Source of the DNA: Icerya purchasi
Lineage: Eukaryota > Arthropoda > Insecta > Hemiptera > Monophlebidae
Assembly: GCA_039619475.1 (NCBI GenBank)
Contig: CM077115.1
Location: 310,076,734 to 310,140,733, forward strand
Direction of reading: 5' to 3'
DNA: 64,000 nucleotides
Shown: piece by piece, positions 1 to 11,164 of the stretch
Layout: every line of letters begins with the position of its first letter
How positions within the stretch are numbered: the first letter of the stretch is position 1
The notes under the pieces: model-generated
Databases searched by the model: none
Told to the model about the DNA's origin: nothing
What the model saw: the letters and a program-made list of their open reading frames with translations, nothing else
Made by a program: the position numbers and the translations under genes

Positions 1-369
1 ACAACAAGCTCGCTCTCAGAAACGTCTGCGTCAGCAAGAATAAGGATGTGGAAAAGAGAAACAGAAAAAGAGCGCTTCGAAATATGGAAAGAACCGGTCG
101 AAAATCTGCCTGCGGGAAGTGAATTACACCGGAGAACGTGGAAAACCTTAAATAGAATGCGGACAAGAACAGCAAGGGCGAAAAATAATTTGGAAAAATG
201 GGGTATGTTAGAGAGCAATAAGTGTGACTGCGGAATCGAACAAGACTCGGATTATTTATTTACATGCCCCTTACTGCCAATTCAGTGCAAATTTGAGGAT
301 ACGATGTCCAAAACTATACCTGAAAATGCGATCCAGGTTGTTGCTTACTGGGCGAAGAAAGAACTATGA
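1..369 (+). pseudogene. C-terminal fragment of a non-LTR retrotransposon ORF2
   Basis: An open frame runs in from the window edge to a stop at 367-369. The protein is basic and ends in a Cys-rich block, with CDCG followed by a CP about 15 residues later. That block, preceded by a conserved RTRTARAK-type stretch, is the usual tail of many insect LINE polyproteins after the reverse transcriptase domain. The first ATG at 46 is internal to the frame and is not a gene start. No RT or endonuclease core is inside the window, so this is either a 5'-truncated insertion or the end of a longer element lying before base 1. Clade not resolved. The family tail pattern is from memory; the sequence itself shows only the motif and the open frame. 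Confidence 0.6.
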
Positions 370-419
370 TGCTGACCGATACGATAAGAAGAAGAAGAAG
401 AATGGGAACAATCGTTAAA

Positions 420-1343
420 ATTTACTATTGCCAGGTGATTTAACGCCAACGTGTTTTTACATACGAAAGCAACAAAAAAAAAGAACAATTGTAATTTCCT
501 TCTTTAATATGTATTCTTCTTCTTATTTACGCCGTCTCCGGTCGGAGTTTGACGATCGATAATGCCATTTCATTTTATCCATACTTGTCAGTAAATAAAT
601 ATTTTCGTTTTAAAACTATAATTTTTGACTACGGCTATATTACTATATTAAAACATATTTTCTGATACTCCTCCTCAAAGAACCCATTATAATAAGTGTA
701 CGTAACAAATGCCGAAGTATAATGTTGATGTTTCTTTTCATAAATCACGTAACTTATTTGTTTATTCATTTCTGTAGGTATTTGTAACGAATATCGAAAA
801 AGTGCCAGTGAAAAAAAAAATCGAAATTACCGCTGGTGGTATGGCAGTGAAGGTAAATGATTCGAAACGCTCCAGTTCATCATAATTTAATCGCGATAAC
901 GAGCGTAGTAATTTGCGTATTTTGTAATATTGCAAACAGCTACCGAATTTCGGTTGAATAATCTTTTTCGGATTAAGTATGCACTGGAATTTACGACTGG
1001 AAAACTCCTCCACTGAAGGGAAATAAACTTTATTTTATGTATTAACTATATAATATGTTCCCTTAAAATTGAGAGCACCGTGTGCGAAGAAACATTAATT
1101 ACTTATTAAAAATATATCGTATCTGTTTTTTTAAGAGTTATTGTTGATTTGAGATTAAACATTAATGATTAACGTTGCAATAAAATTTCGTAGAAATCTT
1201 CAAATAAAAAACTGGTCGAAAAGGAAACTCTTTAATAGTTGAAACATTATTCTAAAATCTAGAGCCAGTGTTATTTTTCCTGTTCGTTGTTAGTTTTGTT
1301 AAATTCGTCGTTAACGATTATTCGACAACCGCGAACTCTTTGT
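420..1343. other. AT-rich stretch with no recognised gene
   Basis: I see no coding region with family motifs, no RNA gene and no clear element ends. Only short chance open frames occur, for example minus-strand 762-1013, which has no recognisable motif. Confidence 0.5.
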
Positions 1344-3551
1344 TTAACACTAGGACGGAAACTTTTTACTACCTGTAAGGACGGTCAAAATGCCGTATTT
1401 ATGTTCAGTTACTACTGCAATTTAAATCAGAAATAATGAAAGAACAGGAAAAAATCATTAATCGTTATTGAAATTGTATGTTTATTCATATAAATGTTCA
1501 TTAAGCTAATATTTACAAAAGATAAATACATATATTTATATTATAACGAAATATTGGATAAATTAATGCTTCATTGCAATGTAACATAAATATTTCGAAA
1601 ACTGAAAATTCCAAATAGAAAAATAATCTTTAGCACCTTATTACAAACAGCTAACACACACACCTAACCACACAGACACAAACACACACACACACAATGC
1701 GAGAGCGAGAAAATTTACATTATTGAACTATTTTATATGTATTTCAAATATATTTTTCTAAATTATTTTTCAAGTGAATTTTCAATTAGTAAATATAGTT
1801 TTATATGACATATTTATTCATTAATCCAACCTCAACATCTACTTCAAGTGTACATTTTCTCGGCATCTTTTTCTGCAAGTACACTTTTTACAGACAAAAC
1901 AGATATTCGATGACACATATTTTTGCATTCTGCTGAGACTTGACAATGTTTCCTCTTTTTGTTTGATTCCCGACATGCCCCTTTATCACTGTGTTACCGT
2001 GTCATCAGTAGTTGTTTCTTCTATTAGTTGTAAAATAAAATTTCTTCTACTCATATTCCAGTTGCGTCTTTGTTGAGGGGACCGATGCATTTAGTGCTGC
2101 TATATCTAATATGTTACAGAAGCATCGGCTAACGACCTGTTCCGGTATGAACGGAATATGTACATAGCATTCTATCGAGGATACCAACGCCAAATTTCAA
2201 TTTATTATAAAACGCTACGGTTTCAGGGTTTTTCCTTTCACCGTCCTCAATGAGAACACCGTTGTGCATCGTACACAAAATTAGTACGTTTTTCTTTTTT
2301 TTACAATCGGTGAGCAAGTGCCCGTGTTCATTCATTTTTATTGAATAAAATATCCGCTTTTTATTTATTCTGCAGGATGGAGGTACATCCCTCCTATTCT
2401 TTCTAATAGTTCTCACGAAACTTGTTCCCTTCGTCTTCAGTTTTTCTGCTAAAGAAAGTGAAGAAAAAAAGTTATCGCACGTAACATTAAGACCCTTGTT
2501 GTAATACGGTTCCATAAGGCGCACATGCTCTGATACTGATTGGCTTATTGGTTTCCTTTCATCTTTCCCAAGATACGGGAAAACATTCAAACGATATTTA
2601 CTTTTTTTATCTACTAACATGCAATACTTTATGCTAAATTTATTAGGCTTATTTGCCGTATATTGCAAAAATTTACATCTACACTTAGTAGGATATAGCT
2701 GCTCATCGCACGTCACATTTTCATTTGAATGATAACATTTTCGTGAGTTAACCCGGAAAATATGTTTCATATCTCAGATGCACGGATAACTATTATTTTT
2801 CACGTATTTTTGTGCTCCTTTCTGACCGAATATGGCAGTATTTCATTATTTGCAGCATGCGATCACGTGACATAGACTGCTGAAAAATTTTAACGCCCCG
2901 TTTATTCGACCAGCAACTTTTTAGTGGCATATCACGAAGACCGAGAACACCTCTTGCGTACATTAGTGCAACAAAAACCAAAATTTCTTTTTTGCTTGTG
3001 ACCCAACCTGGGTTTTCGGCCTAGGCGCTTTTTTGTTTTTGTACACGTTACAGCGATATTCAAAAATTCATCTGTTATTAGCAAATAAAATGAGCTAAAC
3101 GCAGAGAACCTTCGACAATGTTACGTAACGCATACGCGGTATGGTCAAGAGTAGTTCGTAATATATTATATGTGGAACACCTACTTGGTACGTTCAATGG
3201 GTTTTGTAACATTCCACTTATTTCCATCTTTCGTAGATTCTCACGTTTCTTGTTCGTTATCACGTTCATATACGATACTTTTAGAAGAACCTTTTTCTAA
3301 ATCCGACGGTGATACTGTGGCGTGATCTCCGTTATCAGATGTATTATTTGCACTGTGATGTAGCTCTCAATGACTTCCGAAATCGTTATCGTTTCCGGTG
3401 ATTCGGAATTTATATTTTTCAATTCACGTGATATTTCCTCGGTACTAATTTTAGCCATTATAACGCACAAATAATGTGCTCAAAGCGCGTAATAGAGTAA
3501 ACGAACGAATGGGTCATCATTTTGAGTCGTTCCGTCCTTGTAGGTAGTTAA
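1344..3551 (-). mobile_element. piggyBac-like DNA transposon relic
   Basis: The element is bounded by TTAA at 1344-1347 and TTAA at 3548-3551, the hallmark target site of piggyBac. Just inside, both ends carry the inward-facing core AGGACGGAA. The left end also has a second copy of the type CTACCTGTAAGGACGG that resembles the right terminus, so the ends have a direct-plus-inverted sub-repeat arrangement often seen in this superfamily. The length, about 2.2 kb, suits a full element. The transposase inside is broken, so this copy is not autonomous. The exact terminal bases at the left end are less certain than the TTAA sites. Confidence 0.75.
1826..3458 (-). pseudogene. piggyBac-family transposase, frameshifted
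   Basis: Three reading-frame pieces lie in order on the minus strand. The start codon is at 3458, followed by an acidic N-terminal region that soon hits a stop. A middle piece (about 3269-2793) has the RDRMLQIMKYCH motif. The main piece, 213 residues at 2770-2129, contains TCDEQL and VTCDNFFSS, matching the first two catalytic aspartate regions of the DDE_Tnp_1_7 fold. Beyond the stop at 2129 a shifted frame down to about 1826 still shows a Cys/His-rich C-terminal finger. The DDE domain cleaves and joins DNA at TTAA in family members. Several frameshifts and stops make this copy inactive. It sits centrally between the two TTAA ends, consistent with being the element's own gene. Confidence 0.8.
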
Positions 3552-3954
3552 TTTTTAATAGCCGCGTTGTTAACATACCACACATTTTTTCACCAAAGAA
3601 ACGAATGGTTCTCACAGAAGACCTGGTTTTAGGAAAGGGCAGCGAAAATCACTTCATCATGCCGTGTAGAACAAAAGTTATAAACAAATACATAGACGCC
3701 ATCGTGGTGCTCACAATAGTGTACTGTATACCGTTGTTTGTTCTAGCTGGATATTATTCATATTTAATACAGTGGCGCAGGTAGTCTGTAGTCGATCTTC
3801 GAACACACTAACTTCCAACGAGTATTACGCAACGGCTATTTCACGTAGAGCCTTCGGCGGGCTCTCTTTCGGTTTTCGAAAAAGAACAAACTTTAATTTC
3901 ATATTACATTTTTTTCCACTAAATAGTGCTGGTTGTTCGTGCGGCGCTTTGTCT

Positions 3955-4185
3955 TAGTTCTTGCGGGACACGCATTGTATATGGCTCGGAAACATGGATA
4001 ACGACGAAAAAATCTAAAAGATCGATTGAAGGCCTTTGAAATGTAGTGATGGCGCCGCATGATGAACATCTCTCATCGGCACAGAGGAAAAGAAATTCAG
4101 AGCTATTAGAAATGGTGGATGAAGCCGATAAGAACAATATAACAAATTGACTTTTCGGACATATACTATGTCGTAACACCTTTAC
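3955..4185 (+). pseudogene. RTE-type LINE C-terminal scrap
   Basis: Frame-shifting plus-strand translation gives LYGSETWITTKK followed by RSIEGL and later weak similarity to the tail. The pattern Y-G-S/A-E-T-W-x-x-T is the conserved start of the region just after the reverse transcriptase in RTE and related LINEs. A comparable but diverged tail occurs in the RTE copy at 24.0-24.4 kb. Only about 75 residues are traceable and stops interrupt them. No poly(A) or target duplication was found. Confidence 0.45.
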
Positions 4186-4332
4186 AACTACAACCTAATT
4201 GAAAGTCAATTAGAAGGAAAGAGACAGTGAGAAGACTATTGAGGATTTATTGATTATTTCGCAATTAATATTGCCGATTAATGCTTGTTTAAGGTAATAA
4301 AGTTTCTGCACGTTAGAGAAAGTTCATCGTTT

Positions 4333-4805
4333 TTACGAATTAAATTTTTGGAACAAACCTTTAAAATTTTGAAAGTTCAAAATATTGCCATCGAACGAAG
4401 GTACAGTTATTCTTTCCAAGTTCGGCTGAGTTTTACGACAAGGCGTGTTAAGTTCAGGGTTCGGCGGAATAAGTAATTGACGCTGATCTTCCCTCATCAA
4501 TTTCTGATGACAAGTTTTAATAACCGCTTCATAATGAAATGCGACATCGCTGATTTCACAGACTTCCCCCATGTAATTTTCCTTTTTGACGGTATAATTA
4601 TCGGAATTTTCATCGAGCGCCATCTCCATGGAATCATTAGTTTGAATCTCGAATTTGAATTTCAAATCCCGATAATCAACTTAGCTTCCAATTTACTCAA
4701 ACTTTTGATGTTGAGAGGTTGTTTCTAATTAAGATCAGCCATTTGATCTCTTAACCTAGCGAGGTTGAATTTCAGAGTACCGCGTTTCCATTTGTTGTCC
4801 GACAT
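4333..4805 (-). pseudogene. BEL/Pao LTR-retrotransposon gag N-terminal fragment
   Basis: The minus-strand start at 4805 begins MSDNKWKRG and runs to a stop after about 26 codons. A shifted frame from 4665 to 4333 continues and includes VPSFDGNILNFQNFKGLF. That string matches the hallmark of the DUF1759 gag region of BEL/Pao elements, where P-x-F-D-G/S-x-x-x-x-W-x-x-F is typical. Gag packages element RNA into particles in intact elements. No protease, RT or LTR was found nearby, so only a fragment is present. One stop and at least one frameshift are visible. Confidence 0.65.
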
Positions 4806-6280
4806 GTTGACGATGGAACAGTTGAAGTTCCGTTACGAATTGAAGCGAACGAATAATTTAATTCCAATATGAACTCAACGCAGTCAAACATCGACTTATT
4901 AATGAGAAAAAAAGCAAACCGGAGTAATATACCCGGGGCTCGGAGGATCATGTTGATGAATTACTGATTATTTTGAAATTAATAAGTTAATATGTTAAAA
5001 GTAACATTAACGAAGCGAATGATTTAATGACACAAAGGCGAGCGACGAACAAAGGCGAACAACAAATAAGAGAGGACAACGAATACCGCGAATACTGAGA
5101 GTAGTGAGCTATAGAAAATATGGTCAGCAAAACAGACAAACGTGTGATTCCCCAGAACCCTGGAAACGGCGAGGAATTAATAGGCATAAAAGGTATCGAC
5201 TTCGGCTGTTCAGCGGGCGGTCACATGCAGTAAAAATATATAACAAAATAAAACATAAACTAATCGAAAATATCATAACAAAGACCTTGGATTACACGAA
5301 GAGATTGAAGTAAAACGAAAACCCAAATTACGTTTAAAAAAATCAAGAACATGGCACAAGATAGGAGATGCACATTTAGTTTGTGACTTCAATATTAGGC
5401 GTCAATACAGACTCGAATATGTATGTAAAAAATGGAATGGAAATAGTAAACTTAAAAAAACCTGAATAATCTTATTTTATATTTTCATTTTTTAAGACTG
5501 GTCGAATGACTGTGTTATATTTTGTGTTTTTATTTGTATAGATGTAAGTTATTATTAAGTCTTGTATACGTGTTTAAAAAAATGTATTTCATGATTTAGT
5601 CCTAAGGAATAGAATCGGATACACTTTTTACAGATTAGAAGCCTCAGCAAACTTGTGGGGAAAAAATTAAGCAATAAACGAAATAATATGTAGGATAGGC
5701 AGAAAGAAAATGTATTCCCAAAAGTAATTTACTAGGAATAATGAGTATTTCCGCAGATACAAACATCTTCGATAATATAGCTGCGCCCAATTGTCCAGAT
5801 CTGCTCCAATAAGTGACATATCTGAAACTGGGACAGCCAAATTTCTCACATCATTAAGTTCACTGTGCTTGACGTTCGCGATAATGTGTATATACGTATG
5901 CGAGGTGTGGTCCTGCGAAAAGTATACGTTGCAATAGGAAATATACGAACCGTAAGATCCGGTTTCAACAGCGATTGCAGCACTACGAACGAAGCATTTT
6001 CACGCGGCGGCTGCAGCGATAGTGGCGTGCAATCAACGTCGACGGCCTGATAACGTGCGGGTGTGTGTACAGTTAGCGTGTAATCGCGCTCGCTGGTTGC
6101 GGCTACAGTGTACTCGGAAAAAAGAATTAAAAAAGATCGGAAAAATTTTCAAAGACAGAAAAATAAAATATACGCCGATTTATTCTCAATGTTTATGGTC
6201 AGAATTTGAAAACCCGTTGCGTGCGGGGCTAGATGATGTAAATAGGGGCTGTGGCAGCTCGAAAAAAATTGTTATAGATT
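4806..6280. other. No recognised gene
   Basis: Short open frames exist (for example plus 5104-5313 and plus 6022-6315) but carry no family motif that I recognise. Around 5160-5440 a plus-strand frame-shifting string reads like old coding sequence but could not be assigned. Confidence 0.4.
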
Positions 6281-6540
6281 GGACACTTGGGCTGTGCGGG
6301 GAAAACGGAGGCTAGCGTTAGTTTCCCGGGTTAAATATTGAAATTTTTATACTTACACCCCGAATTTTTTAAGCGGGGGCTAATGTTAGTTTCGTGTCTA
6401 ACCAAAAAAAATACTCAAATTAAGGTTTATACTTTCGCTCCGAATTTTGAAAAATCATCGGTTAAGTCTGAGAGGGGCGAGCGAGGGCTCATGTTAATTC
6501 CCGCGTCCGAGGTACTGTACGTAGACTAATTTTGAAATTT
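6281..6540. repeat. Dispersed repeat, copy near 6.4 kb (related to 50.3-50.7 kb)
   Basis: The motif GAATTTTTATACTTACAC-like, followed by CGAATTTT(TT/GA)AA, a GGGGCTAAnGTTAGTTTC unit and GGGCGAGC, recurs here. The same string order appears in reverse complement at 50255-50700. Within this copy the GGGCTAATGTTAGTTT-like unit is itself repeated at about 6310, 6376 and 6487. It may be a satellite-like or non-autonomous element; no ends were identified. Confidence 0.55.
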
Positions 6541-7232
6541 AATGTCGGGTTTGCGGTTACATACAACGTGTATTTGGAAATAGAAAGACTGTGGGAAAAA
6601 TCCGGGTTGGTTCTCACGCCTTGAAACTCTGCAGAAACGGCTCTATTAGTAACCTGAAATAGCTGTGGAAACATGCCTTTGTCTCAGTTTCGGCAGTAAA
6701 CTTCTACTCACGGAACATTCGGCAGCAGTGTTGTTCTTAATTTCATTTCGGACGTTCGATCTCTTGAAAAATGCCCGGCCGTAACGCTTATGGACAAAGT
6801 CGCTCTATTTAGCGGCTTACGAGACAAGTACAGTAACTGATACAACAATTGGCTGTTCCTTAAAACGTTTCACGGTACCAATTCAACGACGAAGTGAGAG
6901 GTGAGTTGTTTCGAGTCAACGGTTGACGCGCGTAATCGGTTGAGTCTTCTATCTATGATCTACTTTTTGACCATTTTCTTGAAAGTCTGGAGAATTATTT
7001 TGCGTGGTTCTAAACTTGTTAACTCAGTGTATTGAATTTTTCTTCTACATCATTGAACGTTAACATTGTGTGAAGTGAGTTAGTCACCACAGAGTGAATT
7101 TGTTCTGTCACTCCTGCCGATACAGTTGAGGACATTTGACTCTACACTAATTACGATCGCTTGCATCCGTGATACTAAAAGCTCGATCTACATTGCCGTG
7201 CGATGGACGAAAGTCACTTAATGACATTTCGC

Positions 7233-7235
<3 letters not shown>

Positions 7236-7273
<38 letters not shown>
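7236..7273. repeat. (AT)n microsatellite
   Basis: Uninterrupted AT dinucleotides, about 19 units. Confidence 0.95.
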
Positions 7274-7276
<3 letters not shown>

Positions 7277-7729
7277 AAAAATTAACTAGCAATGACTATA
7301 AATTTTTTGTTAATTTGCAAAAAAATTTTTTTTAAAGACCTCATTAATCAATTTATAAATAGGTTCGTACCAATTTTTAACATTGTCTTGACTTTATCTA
7401 TAAAAAATTTTATAATTATATTTTCGAATTTTTTGACATACACGTGTTCCAGAGGTGGCTGAATAGATTAGAAATATTATCAATTCCAAGACACTTAAAA
7501 ATAAATGTGAAAGAAGTTTAAATGAGCTGCATGTTGCGAAAATTTCAATTATAGAATGTCTTCTTTTTTATTATTCAAGCAGTTATTGAATATTATATGT
7601 ATATATACGGTTTTACATTAAAGGTGCTGAAATTTTAACTTTTAAATAAAGTAAGTTGTCAATATCCTTAACGGCATTGGTTATGTTGGTTTTTAAGGTA
7701 TCAGTTGTCTACAGCTTATTGGTATCGAT

Positions 7730-8300
7730 CTACGATTTAGCCTCACATGAAAGATTCAAATGGTGTATAATCTCGGTGGCCAATTGATGTCGCCGAAACG
7801 CCAAATAATCATGCCATCCAGTTTGTCATGTACCAGATCTACTACTGTTTCATGTGCTGTGTATCTCATAGCGTTGCTTTGTTGATATCGCAGTTGCGAT
7901 TCATATCTTTCAATTTAGACTATAAAAAATTGGTTATCGTCGACCTATACCTTTCACCGTTGACAATTATGGTGGCGTCAATTTCATTTTGAAAGAAGTC
8001 CAATGACCCTTTGCCGGATAAAAATCTGCACCAAACACAGTGACCTTTTCTAGACGCATTTGCAACTAATGGATCTCCCGTAGATTTTTACCTTTCCATT
8101 TGCGACAATTTTACTTGTTGACAGAAGAACTATTCGTGCGAAAATGGGCGTCGTCGTTGAAAATGATTTCCGTCCGGAATCGGTGCGTCTACTTTCAACT
8201 GCACCAGAACCCAGCCAGCAAATGCTCGCGAACCTTGCTTGTGGTCATTTTCTTTTAGCCGCTGGATCAGTTGACTTTTGCACGGGTTCAGGCCCAGGTC
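7730..8300 (-). pseudogene. mariner/IS630-superfamily transposase relic
   Basis: Read on the minus strand with frame changes, the region gives IIFNDDAHFR, then a VTVWC-type string, then IVNGERYRSTI, then the terminal INWPPRLY. These are, in order, the first catalytic Asp region (S/N-D-E/D-A-H-F), the V-T-V-W-C block, the N-G-x-R-Y block and the G-D-x-N-W-P-P-R-S block of insect mariner-like transposases. Several frameshifts separate them and the last Asp region is eroded. No terminal inverted repeats were located. The plus-strand open frame 8144-8377 is an antisense shadow of it. Confidence 0.7.
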
Positions 8301-8384
8301 CCGACGAAAAAATCAGCCAATCTGAGGTCTGCGAATGGCTAAGTTTTTTGGCGCGACGGGGAATTAGCTGCCTTTGATTATCCC

Positions 8385-10753
8385 GCGCACTCGTTCACTG
8401 TAGCAATATTTTCTACAGACTTCAGCTTTCGATTGTTCACTAAACGACAAATGATCAACTCACAGGACGAATACGTGTGCCGTAAAAATCACATAACACA
8501 TGGAATTTAGTTCGAATTGAGCATTCATTTTAATAGTGAAGTTTTTAAACGCATTGCTTGTGACTTTCCACAGTGATTTATCAATATTAATTACTGTAAC
8601 GTCCAAATTTGACAGCTGTAGTTTCGCCACCACTATATACACTGATTCTAAAGTTTGATCGGATCTGTTCGAAAACACCATTTCTTAAAGTAACTAGAAT
8701 AAAATATTTTTCATTTTTTAAAATGTTATTTTTATTACACTAACCTATTGCCGATAAAGTGTGTTATACACGAAAATTTTTTGACTCCGGCGCAGAAGAA
8801 AATGGTAAGTAGACCACATAATATTAATAAAGATAAAACTGAAAAATAACATCTCGATTATATTCTTTTTTCGATGGGTGAAGAGAGTAGAAGAAATGCT
8901 TAAAATATTAAGTAATAAATGTTGTATAAATAAAAGGAATAATTTGTATAGTTATTTAAAGAGTTATAAATGACCTCTATCTGTTAAAAATTTGACTCTG
9001 TTTTCCATCATTTTAATAGGCGAGCAGAGTGAAATGATAAATCTACGTGTTATTAGAGTAATTTTGTATGAGATCAACAGAAAGAAATATTAATTTCTGA
9101 GTAATTTTTGTCAACCTGAATTTACATTATCCCTATGTGACAACATCAATGAGGTGATGATTTTTACAATGCAATAAAAAGGCGCTTTGATGCATTAACA
9201 GTGAAGAACCAGGGGGAACCTGCGATTCATCATTTCAGCAAACGGAAATAATATTATTTTTAGGTTGCATTGAAATCTTTTTGTTTGTATTAGCTTTTTT
9301 CTTTTTTTTTTTTTTCTTTCGTGAGATGGACTTACACATTCGGTTGCTGATCAAATAATAATTTTAACTTTATAATTAACTTACGTAGTAATATCGGCCA
9401 AAACACGATGTAAATGAAACGATGACTTCTATTCACCTAGCAAAGAAACATATACGATATGTGCGCGTAGTGTGTAATTAACAGTGTGTTGTTTTAATAA
9501 AGCTTGATTAACTTCCTGTTAGTAGTTAAAGGAAGTGGGCTAATGAACTGCGTTAAACTTTTGCAAGATAATTTATTCTAGCGCTTTTTAATCAGTTCAA
9601 ATTAAAATATCAACTATTCATTGTGACAACAGTCATTTGAATAAAATTATATAATTTTTTTTTTTTTTTCGTTTTTTTAATAAATATCAGCGTTTAGTAA
9701 GTGCCGCGTTTCATTAAAGATAATAAGACACGGATTTTTATGAATTCATTAAGTATCGAATGTAAAGAGATAAAAAAAAATAATGAAAGTGTACGTGAAC
9801 ATAACTGTATTTGATAAATAATAAAATTTCTCGCAAAAGATATTTCGGTAGATATACATATATCGCTGAAGGTAGACGTAAATAATTCTATTTAACTTTG
9901 TTCCTATCATTGTCTACTAGAATATCGAATACTATACTGATTAAAAAAAACTAGTTTGTTCAATTTTGATAACGACCTGTTGAAATTCGAATTTTACTGA
10001 GGAGATAAATCTCAAATATTCGCTTTATTAAATTTCGTTATTATCTACGCAAACGTTATATCTGTAACTATTTACTTTCAGAGTCCGTTGCACATTTATG
10101 TGACAAAATATGGCGGAAGGAAACATTGAATTAAAGATATTTCGTTTAAGCAAGAAACATTAGATATCACATGCTAGGAAGGAAGGCGTAATTATATTAA
10201 AAAAAAAACAACTTTTTGGTAGAAAAAAATACGATGGTTTATTTTGGGTGAGTAAGTCATGTTGAAGCGGAATTTTTGACCAGAAATAATATGATGCAGA
10301 GAAGGAAAAAAGTTAGACAGCGATTGGATCAGATATTAACAAAATGAAGGAAATGACAGAAGTATAATAGGAGGTAAGCAAGTCCTATATATCCTTGATA
10401 AGGTATCATGGATTATGAAGTTAAGCATTTCATAATGGTACTAAGCCTAACGGCACTAATGAGAGTAGGGGGGCAGTTCCTTTCTCTCGGCTGCCAAAAA
10501 GCCTAAATATGAGAATAAAAATTAGAATGTTCAGTTAAGAGAGGTAATTGTTTAATCACGGAAAAAATGTTATCGTTTGGACGAAGAGAACAACTTGGAG
10601 AAGATGTTGGGGAAAAATGAAAGCGAGAAAAAGTTATCATAGTTAACCCGATCACATAAGGTTGAAGTAAAGAAAAATCATAGAACCGTAGGTAGAAATG
10701 AAATTTCGGTTAAACAGCAGGTAGAAAAATAGGTTATTGAAAAAGGACGGAGC
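8385..10753. other. Long AT-rich stretch with no recognised gene
   Basis: No motif-bearing coding sequence, tRNA or element ends were seen. Poly(T) runs occur near 9300-9318 and 9653-9668. Confidence 0.5.
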
Positions 10754-11164
10754 ATAGAATCTTTCTTTTTTTTTTTATCTTTATTACGCCATGTACAGCC
10801 TTATGGCTAGAGGCGTGAGTACTGTTAGGATTTAGATTCGGGAGTAGAGACTGGTAGCTTGCAGGAAGGAGAAGAGTTTGAGGGTTTTGATATCATTATC
10901 TGAAAGTAGGGATTCAAGAGATTCGTTTCGGATGTGTAGGTTTCTTTGGGTTTGGAATTTTGGACAATTGATTAGTATGTGTTTGATGGAGATAGGGACT
11001 GTGCAAGATTCACATATAGGTCGCGGCTGTTTGTTTAGTATATATAACTGTGAGTGAAAGCTGAGTGATCTGTTTTTAGTCTGAATAGTACGACACTTCG
11101 CTTTTATCTAGATTCTTGATAACAAGTTCGCCAAATATCTGTGGTTTTCTTTGTGGTTTTTAGT

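Noticed and set aside
3118..3300. 60-codon plus frame
   Set aside because: Antisense of the piggyBac transposase relic.
5955..5975. Match of AAGATCCGGTTTYAACAGC to 59001-59019 and its mirror
   Set aside because: Only about 19 bp with one difference and no flanking similarity; may be chance.
8144..8377. 77-codon plus frame
   Set aside because: Antisense to the mariner transposase relic on the minus strand.
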